Source: Smithellaceae bacterium (GTDB lineage: Bacteria > Desulfobacterota > Syntrophia > Syntrophales > Smithellaceae). From it: 11,245 nucleotides of DNA. Positions 6,921-11,245 of this stretch are shown piece by piece. Within the stretch, counting starts at the first letter, position 1. Every line of letters begins with the position of its first letter. The stretch spans positions 1 through 11,245 of the forward strand of contig JAQVQT010000050.1 in assembly GCA_028701435.1 (NCBI GenBank). The letters run 5' to 3'. Made by a program: the position numbers and the translations under genes. The notes beneath the pieces were generated by a model. The model ran no database searches and was not told where the DNA came from. It was given only the letters and a program-made list of their open reading frames with translations.

Positions 6921-8303
6921 ATGTCCGCAGAACTGAAAGATCCTTTTATCGTTGCCTACCGGAAGCTTCTGTCTGTGTCAAAGACGCTGTGCCGGAAAGA
7001 ATTCACCTGTTTGGGCGACACCTACGGCGAAGTATTTTCCATGGCGGCCGGTTTGAAGAAAACCCTTTCCGGATACGGCACGGAAAAGTCCGTCTGTCTG
7101 TGCACGGAAAACAAGGCCGTGGTCGCCGCCTCGATTCTGGCCGCGCTTTCCGGCGCCTGCAATCTGATCCTGCCCCACTCCTTTTCGGCGCACGCGCTTT
7201 TGGAAACGTACGAGGCGACGGGCTTTGACGCCGCCATCGCCGATCGCCCGGAAGAAATGCCGGGCGTGGAAATGATTACGCCGACGGCGGGGGATATGGC
7301 GGATCTGAATCCCGAGGATCTGCGTGATCCCGACCGGTCTTTTGTAAAACTTTTCACGGGCGGCTCCACCGGCAAGCCCAGGGTATGGTCCAAAACCCCG
7401 CGGAATCTGTTCGCCGAAGCTTTTTATCTGCGCGACCGGTTTGGTATTGCCGGCGACGACCTGTTTCTGTCCACCGTTCCCCCCTACCATATTTACGGCC
7501 TATTGTTTTCCATCCTGCTGCCGCTCGTTTCGCGCGCCCGCGTGCTGCCGGAAATCTACACCTTCCCGCAGGAAATCCTCTCGACCATCAACCGCCACAG
7601 GGCCACCGTTCTGGTCAGCGTCCCGATTTCCTACCGGTCGTTGCGGGTGGACAACCTGTCGGTTCCTTCGCTGAGGCTCGCTTTCTCGTCCTCCGGCCCG
7701 TTGGACCGGTCCGACGCGAGGTTCTTTTTAAAGAAAACGGGCCTGGGCATTCACGAGATCTACGGTTCCACCGAAACGGGCGGCGTCGCGTCGCGCAGCG
7801 TGAGCGAAAACACGGAAAGCTGGCAGCCCGCCGGTCCCGTCTCCTGGCGAATGTTCGGCCGGCGGCTGGCCGTGCGCTCCGATTTCGTGTCGAGCGAGAT
7901 GGAACAAGACGCCGAAGGCTTTTGCGTGACGGGCGATGAAGCTCAGCCGGACCGGGACGGCCGGTTTCTGCTTCTGGGGCGGGCCGACGGCATTGTCAAG
8001 GTCGCCGGAAAGCGCGTGGACTTAAAAGAGGTTCAAAACAAAATCCAGTCCCTGCCGACGGTGCGGGACGCGGTGGTCATTGCGCTTCCGGCCGAAAAGG
8101 GCCGCGAAAGCGAGATTGCCGCGCTGGTCGCCTGCGACCTGACGGAAATCCAGATCAAAAAGATGATTCTGGAAAAGCTGGAGCCGTATGCCATGCCAAG
8201 GCGCGTTCACATCGTCCCCTCCATTCGGCGGACGGCCACCGGCAAAGTTGATTATCGACGCGTCGAGCAGATTTTTCTGCGGGCAAAAGAAAAAAGCTCG
8301 TAG
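6921..8303 (+). CDS. AMP-forming acyl-CoA/acyl-ACP synthetase (ApeH-like adenylation enzyme)
   Basis: A 460-residue ANL-superfamily ligase, shorter than most acyl-CoA synthetases. Motifs in order: phosphate loop T-G-G-S-T-G-K-P-R-V (146-155), Y-G-S-T-E-T-G-G (281-288), T-G-D (337-339), the hinge block beginning G-R-A-D-G (353 on), and the C-terminal catalytic lysine Lys442 in T-A-T-G-K-V. All catalytic elements appear intact. The enzyme would adenylate a carboxylic acid and transfer it to CoA or an ACP. Divergence from the dehydratase across a 209-base spacer suggests it supplies the starter unit, by analogy with aryl-polyene loci where such a ligase activates an aromatic acid; the substrate is not readable. 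I prefer ATG at 6921, with AGG seven bases before it, over an in-frame GTG at 6909 that would add four residues. Confidence 0.88.
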   Translation: MSAELKDPFIVAYRKLLSVSKTLCRKEFTCLGDTYGEVFSMAAGLKKTLSGYGTEKSVCLCTENKAVVAASILAALSGACNLILPHSFSAHALLETYEATGFDAAIADRPEEMPGVEMITPTAGDMADLNPEDLRDPDRSFVKLFTGGSTGKPRVWSKTPRNLFAEAFYLRDRFGIAGDDLFLSTVPPYHIYGLLFSILLPLVSRARVLPEIYTFPQEILSTINRHRATVLVSVPISYRSLRVDNLSVPSLRLAFSSSGPLDRSDARFFLKKTGLGIHEIYGSTETGGVASRSVSENTESWQPAGPVSWRMFGRRLAVRSDFVSSEMEQDAEGFCVTGDEAQPDRDGRFLLLGRADGIVKVAGKRVDLKEVQNKIQSLPTVRDAVVIALPAEKGRESEIAALVACDLTEIQIKKMILEKLEPYAMPRRVHIVPSIRRTATGKVDYRRVEQIFLRAKEKSS

Positions 8304-8311
8304 CAGAAATG

Positions 8312-8377
8312 GTGGATAGTGAATGGTGAATGGTGAATAGTGGATGGTGGATAGTGGATAGTGGATAGTGGATAGTG
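8312..8377 (+). repeat. Tandem heptamer array, consensus GTGRATR, nine copies
   Basis: Nine uninterrupted 7-base units run in register from 8312 to 8374, followed by a partial GTG. The variants are GTGGATA (five copies), GTGAATG (two), GTGAATA and GTGGATG (one each); all differences are purine transitions at positions 4 and 7. The array begins eight bases after the stop of the acyl ligase gene. Being a multiple of seven, copy-number changes would shift any reading frame, which fits a non-coding role. Confidence 0.85.
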
Positions 8378-8460
8378 CCCCTCTCTTCGGCAGGCTCAGG
8401 ACAGGCTCGGCTCGGGATGACATCCTTCTTTGTCATGGTGAGCTTGTCGAACCATGACAC
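8378..8460. repeat. Palindromic intergenic repeat core between two heptamer arrays
   Basis: The core contains a perfect 9-bp inverted repeat, TGTCATGGT (8431-8439) and ACCATGACA (8451-8459), with an 11-base loop. A second copy of ATGACA at 8417-8422 can pair with the same TGTCAT (8431-8436), so two alternative hairpins compete. CAGGCTC occurs twice (8391-8397 and 8402-8408). From general knowledge, sequences of the type GTCATGGTGAGC-TTGTCGAACC are scattered between genes in many proteobacterial genomes as REP-like palindromes. It may also end transcription of the acyl ligase, although no long T-tract follows. Confidence 0.65.
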
Positions 8461-8464
8461 TTTT

Positions 8465-8520
8465 CGCTCGTCGCTCGTCGTTCACCACTCGTCGCTCGTC
8501 ACTCGTCGCTCATCACTTGC
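8465..8520 (+). repeat. Second tandem heptamer array, consensus CRCTCRT
   Basis: Eight 7-base units in register: CGCTCGT (three copies), CACTCGT (two), CGCTCAT, a degenerate CGTTCAC and a degenerate CACTTGC at the end. The unit on the plus strand resembles the reverse complement of the first array (CACTATC against CACTCGT), so the two arrays are related units in opposite orientation on either side of the palindromic core. Confidence 0.75.
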
Positions 8521-8537
8521 TTCCCTGCGGAAAAGCC

Positions 8538-8567
8538 TTGACTTCACCGGCGAGCGGTCATTATACT
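8538..8567 (+). promoter_or_regulatory. Sigma70-like promoter of the amidase gene
   Basis: The -35 hexamer TTGACT (8538-8543) and the -10 hexamer TATACT (8562-8567) each match consensus at five of six positions and are 18 bases apart. It lies just after the second heptamer array, and transcription would begin near 8575, about 97 bases before the amidase ATG. It supports a start at 8672 and shows that the long open frame upstream of that ATG is not translated. Confidence 0.6.
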
Positions 8568-8660
8568 TCCGGCGGATTCAGGATCCATGCATTCGCAGCG
8601 GCGTCACGTCATCACTTGAAACACACGAACAACCTTTTGTCTTTTCTGATCATGAGGAAA

Positions 8661-8666
8661 GGGAGG
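8661..8666 (+). promoter_or_regulatory. Shine-Dalgarno site deciding the amidase start
   Basis: GGGAGG lies five bases before the ATG at 8672. The frame stays open 99 codons further upstream, but that part runs through heptamer repeats, the palindrome and the promoter. This strong site places the true start at 8672. Confidence 0.8.
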
Positions 8667-8671
8667 AAAAA

Positions 8672-10171
8672 ATGGCGCGTTTTCGTGAGTATGACCAATA
8701 CGATGGTCTGGGGCTGGCCGAACTGGTCGGAAAAAAAGAAGTGACCCCGCTGGAGCTGTGTGAAGAAGCCATCGCGCGCATCGACAAGCTCAACCCGAAG
8801 CTCAACGCGGTCATATACCGAATGGATGACGCGGCGCGCGCCGCGGCCAAAGGCTCGATTCCGCAGGGTCCTTTTTCCGGCGTGCCGTTTTTGTGCAAGG
8901 ACCTGGTATCCGCGATCGCCGGCGTTCCCATGACCAAAGGCAGCAAATCCTGCCGCAATTACGTGCCCGCCTTTGACAGTGAAATGGCCAGACGCTTCAG
9001 AGCGTCGGGACTGATCGTTCTGGGAAAAACCAACACGCCGGAATTCGGCCTGATGGGAATCACCGAACCGGAGCTGCACGGCCCGACGCGCAACCCCTGG
9101 AATCCGGATCACACGCCCGGCGGTTCCAGCGGCGGCTCGGGAGCGTCGGTGGCCGCTGGTTTCGTTCCGCTGGCCTCCGGCGGTGACGGAGGCGGATCGA
9201 TCCGCATCCCCTCATCCTGCTGCGGCCTTTTCGGCCTCAAACCAACCCGCGGCCGCAATCCGCTGGGGCCCGAATCGGGCGAAGTCTGGCAGGGCGCGGA
9301 AGTGGAGGGCGTGCTGACCCGCTCCGTGCGCGATGCGGCCGCCATGCTGGATGCCACAAACGGCGCGGATCCCGGCGCCCCCTATATTCTGCCCCGGCCG
9401 GAAAGGCCCTACTCGGAAGATGCCAGACAGGATCCTTCCCGGTTGAAAATCGGATTCACGGTGGACTCGCCCCTGAAAAACGCCGTTCATTCCGAATGTG
9501 TCGAGGCCGTGAAAAATGCGGCCAAACTTCTGGAGAGCCTCGGACACATGGTGGAAGAAGCCAAACCGGATATTGATGGCGAGGCGCTGGGCAGAAGCTA
9601 CATGATGCTGTATTTCGGCGAGGTCGCGGCGGATATTCGGGAGCTGCAGAGCGTCGTCGGCCGGCCGCTCACCCATTCCGACACGGAGGAAGCCACCTGG
9701 GCGCTGAATCTTCTGGGAAACAGTTTTTCCGCGGGTGATTTCGTTCTGGCCAAAAGGCAATGGAACACGTTTGCCCGGCAAATGGCCAAATTTCATGAAA
9801 CCTACGATCTGTATCTGACGCCGACGATTGCCTCTCTGCCCCCGCGCATCGGCGAGCTGCAGCAGAAACCGGCCGAACTGGCCTTCCTGAAAATCATCAA
9901 CGGCCTGAACCTGGGAGGACTGCTCAAGGCGACGGGGATTGCCGATATGCTGGCGACCAAGGGCCTGTCCAAAATGCCGTTTACCCAGCTGGCCAACCTC
10001 ACCGGCCAGCCGGCCATGTCGGTGCCGCTCCACTGGAGCAGGGAAGGGCTGCCCTGCGGCGTGCAGTTTATCGGACGCTTCGGCCACGAGTCGCTTCTGT
10101 TTCAACTGGCCGGCCAGCTTGAACGCGCGCAGCCCTGGTTTAACCGCAGACCGGCCCTGATCCTGGACTGA
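8672..10171 (+). CDS. Amidase-signature family amidase
   Basis: A 499-residue amidase. The Ser-cisSer-Lys triad is complete by comparison with GatA and fatty acid amide hydrolase: Lys76 in F-L-C-K-D-L, cis-Ser152 in G-G-S-S-G-G-S, and nucleophile Ser176 in D-G-G-G-S-I-R-I-P, with the expected 24-residue spacing between the serines. The signature glycine-rich segment spans about 149-190. The C-terminal part (A-N-L-T-G-Q-P-A-M-S-V-P, then G-V-Q-F-I-G) is typical of stand-alone amidases, such as the 6-aminohexanoate cyclic dimer hydrolase group. It hydrolyses a C-N amide bond, but the substrate cannot be read. No signal peptide is seen, so it is cytoplasmic. There is no gatB or gatC nearby, so a role in tRNA amidation is unlikely. 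It has its own promoter and seems independent of the lipid locus. Confidence 0.9.
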   Translation: MARFREYDQYDGLGLAELVGKKEVTPLELCEEAIARIDKLNPKLNAVIYRMDDAARAAAKGSIPQGPFSGVPFLCKDLVSAIAGVPMTKGSKSCRNYVPAFDSEMARRFRASGLIVLGKTNTPEFGLMGITEPELHGPTRNPWNPDHTPGGSSGGSGASVAAGFVPLASGGDGGGSIRIPSSCCGLFGLKPTRGRNPLGPESGEVWQGAEVEGVLTRSVRDAAAMLDATNGADPGAPYILPRPERPYSEDARQDPSRLKIGFTVDSPLKNAVHSECVEAVKNAAKLLESLGHMVEEAKPDIDGEALGRSYMMLYFGEVAADIRELQSVVGRPLTHSDTEEATWALNLLGNSFSAGDFVLAKRQWNTFARQMAKFHETYDLYLTPTIASLPPRIGELQQKPAELAFLKIINGLNLGGLLKATGIADMLATKGLSKMPFTQLANLTGQPAMSVPLHWSREGLPCGVQFIGRFGHESLLFQLAGQLERAQPWFNRRPALILD

Positions 10172-10224
10172 CGGGAGCGTTTGAACAACACTCTCCTGCC
10201 GTCCGTAAAAACGAACGATCAACC

Positions 10225-10264
10225 GGGCAGGCGGATTCTGTTTGAACGGATTTTGCGCCTGCCC
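10225..10264. repeat. Inverted repeat with 9-bp perfect arms
   Basis: GGGCAGGCG (10225-10233) and CGCCTGCCC (10256-10264) are perfect reverse complements separated by 22 bases. The RNA would form a GC-rich stem with a large loop. No run of T follows on either strand, so it is a poor intrinsic terminator. It could be an mRNA-stabilising hairpin after the amidase or a bipartite protein-binding site. Confidence 0.55.
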
Positions 10265-10367
10265 ACCCTCGCAAAGTCGGTAATTCAGTATTATTCCATA
10301 TTTGCCTTTTCCAGATCGGCCCCGCTCACGCCTGAAAAAAGAATTGCGCCCATTTTCAATGATTTTA

Positions 10368-10395
10368 TTGACATTTTTTGAAAATCACGTATAGT
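10368..10395 (+). promoter_or_regulatory. Near-consensus sigma70-like promoter of the acyl-CoA synthetase gene
   Basis: The -35 is a perfect TTGACA (10368-10373) and the -10 is TATAGT (10390-10395, five of six), with a 16-base spacer. Transcription would start near 10402, leaving a leader of about 99 bases. Within the leader, GATGC-CAGC-GCATC (about 10429-10442) can form a small hairpin. A 6-bp inverted pair (GATTTT and AAAATC) brackets the -35 and spacer and might be an operator half-site pair, but this is weak. Confidence 0.68.
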
Positions 10396-10500
10396 CGCCC
10401 CAGTTTACGTTAAGTGATCCAGCAAACGATGCCAGCGCATCATTAGCGCCAGGCGGGAGTTCCGCGTGACGCTGAAAAATATTCCAGGGTGAGGTGGTTT

Positions 10501-11245
10501 ATGTCAGGTTTTGTGAACAAAACGATGGGGAACGTGATTGAGGAAACGGCCGGCCGGTTTCCCGATCATCCGGCTTTGATTGCTCCGCAGTTTCAGGTCC
10601 GGCTCAATTACAGCGAACTTTATGAACAATGCCGCAAAACCGCCCGGGGGCTGATGGCGATGGGTGTCCGGCGCGGCGATCACGTTTCCGTCTGGACGAC
10701 CAACGTGCCGGAATGGGTGTATCTGCAATTCGCGCTGGGCATGGTGGGCGGTATTCTGGTGACGATCAACACCAATTACCAGTCTCACGAGCTGGAATAC
10801 ATCCTCCGGCAGTCCGATTCCACTACCCTGTTTCTGATCGACCAGTACCGGGATACCAGCTTTTACGAAACGGTCCGGCAGGTTGTTCCGGAGCTGGACA
10901 CCTGCGCGCCCGGAAAGACGGCTTCTTCCAAGCTGCCGGTGTTGAAAAACGTTGTGTATATCGGGAACCGGGAAAGCACGCCGGGCATGTTCAAGTTTTC
11001 CGATCTGATCGCCATGGGTGAAAAAGTTACCGAGCAGGAGCTGGATGGCCGGATGAATTCACTCACCGACGATGATGTCATCAACATGCAGTACACGTCG
11101 GGAACGACGGGCTTTCCGAAAGGCGTGATGCTGACCCACCACAATGTCATCAACAACGCCCGCATGGTCGGCGACGTCATGGGGCTGACGGACAAGGACA
11201 CGCTGCTCATTCAGGTGCCCGTCTTTCATTGCTTCGGGTGCGTCA
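10501..11245 (+). CDS. Fatty-acyl-CoA synthetase (AMP-binding), C-terminal part beyond right edge
   Basis: The first 248 residues of an ANL-superfamily ligase, about 45% of a usual 540-560 residue enzyme. The phosphate-binding loop is canonical: YTSGTTGFPKGVMLTHHN at residues 198-215. The visible end, V-P-V-F-H-C-F-G-C-V, matches the substrate-pocket motif of the medium/long-chain fatty-acyl-CoA synthetase group that includes ACSF2-like enzymes. It would activate a fatty or related acid to its CoA thioester with ATP, in the cytoplasm or at the inner face of the membrane. The ATG at 10501 has GAGGTG four bases before it. It has its own strong promoter, so it is not in the operon of the shorter ligase at 6921-8303. 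It is also clearly a different subfamily: its phosphate loop is SGTTGFPKG, not GGSTGKPRV. Confidence 0.92.
   Translation, partial: MSGFVNKTMGNVIEETAGRFPDHPALIAPQFQVRLNYSELYEQCRKTARGLMAMGVRRGDHVSVWTTNVPEWVYLQFALGMVGGILVTINTNYQSHELEYILRQSDSTTLFLIDQYRDTSFYETVRQVVPELDTCAPGKTASSKLPVLKNVVYIGNRESTPGMFKFSDLIAMGEKVTEQELDGRMNSLTDDDVINMQYTSGTTGFPKGVMLTHHNVINNARMVGDVMGLTDKDTLLIQVPVFHCFGCV

Larger units (their letters stand above)
10172..10500. other. Non-coding gap between amidase and acyl-CoA synthetase
   Basis: No convincing gene lies in these 329 bases. A 66-codon TTG-initiated frame exists, but it has no recognisable protein features and runs across the promoter. The segment contains a 9-bp inverted repeat and the promoter of the next gene, both listed separately. 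No typical terminator with a T-tract was seen after the amidase. Confidence 0.7.

Noticed and set aside
8022..8460. Minus-strand frames giving peptides rich in repeated S-T-I-H-Y units
   Set aside because: They are translations of the heptamer array and of the end of the acyl ligase gene, with no ribosome binding site; the periodic peptide is an artefact of the DNA repeat.
8312..8520. CRISPR array
   Set aside because: The repeats are contiguous 7-base units with no unique spacers and no cas genes nearby.
8672..10171. GatA subunit of the tRNA amidotransferase
   Set aside because: There is no gatB or gatC next to it, and the C-terminal part fits stand-alone amidases better.
9212..10222. 336-codon minus-strand frame opposite the amidase
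   Set aside because: The plus strand encodes an amidase with a complete catalytic triad across the same region; the minus-strand product shows no family features.
10181..10381. 66-codon TTG-initiated frame after the amidase
   Set aside because: It starts with TTG, crosses the inverted repeat and the -35 region of the next promoter, and resembles nothing known to me.

Overview
The window looks like a chromosomal segment of a moderately GC-rich Gram-negative bacterium. A LolA-like periplasmic carrier and a lipobox lipoprotein imply an outer membrane. Several AMP-forming acyl ligases, dispersed palindromes and heptamer arrays would fit a Desulfobacterota (Syntrophales-like) genome. That placement is an inference from style, not from a marker gene.

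Layout. Positions 1-6711 carry a tight, leftward nine-gene operon. In transcription order it encodes a hot-dog 3-hydroxyacyl-ACP dehydratase, a FabG-type ketoreductase, a LolA-like carrier, a DUF3261-like lipoprotein, a RetSat/CrtI-like FAD oxidoreductase, an acyl carrier protein, a FabF-like ketosynthase, a PlsC-like acyltransferase, and a WbuC-type cupin cut by the left edge. A good sigma70-like promoter (6736-6763) sits just upstream. Divergent from it, at 6921-8303, is a compact AMP-forming acyl ligase. Together these resemble an aryl-polyene (APE)-type lipid biosynthesis locus. The ligase could load a starter acid; KS, KR and DH with the ACP would build an unsaturated chain; the acyltransferase would attach it to a lipid; LolA and the lipoprotein would help deliver it to the outer membrane. 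Within the visible part there is no MMPL exporter, second ketosynthase, thioesterase, glycosyltransferase or ammonia lyase. A retinol-saturase/carotene-isomerase-like flavoenzyme is present instead. This makes the locus a reduced or variant member of the class.

Positions 8304-8671 are non-coding and repeat-rich. Two heptamer arrays of related but inverted unit face each other across a palindromic core, and a strong promoter for the next gene follows. Positions 8672-10171 encode a stand-alone amidase-signature enzyme with a complete Ser-Ser-Lys triad. Positions 10172-10500 are non-coding and hold a 9-bp inverted repeat and a near-consensus promoter. That promoter reads into a fatty-acyl-CoA synthetase that starts at 10501 and runs off the right edge.
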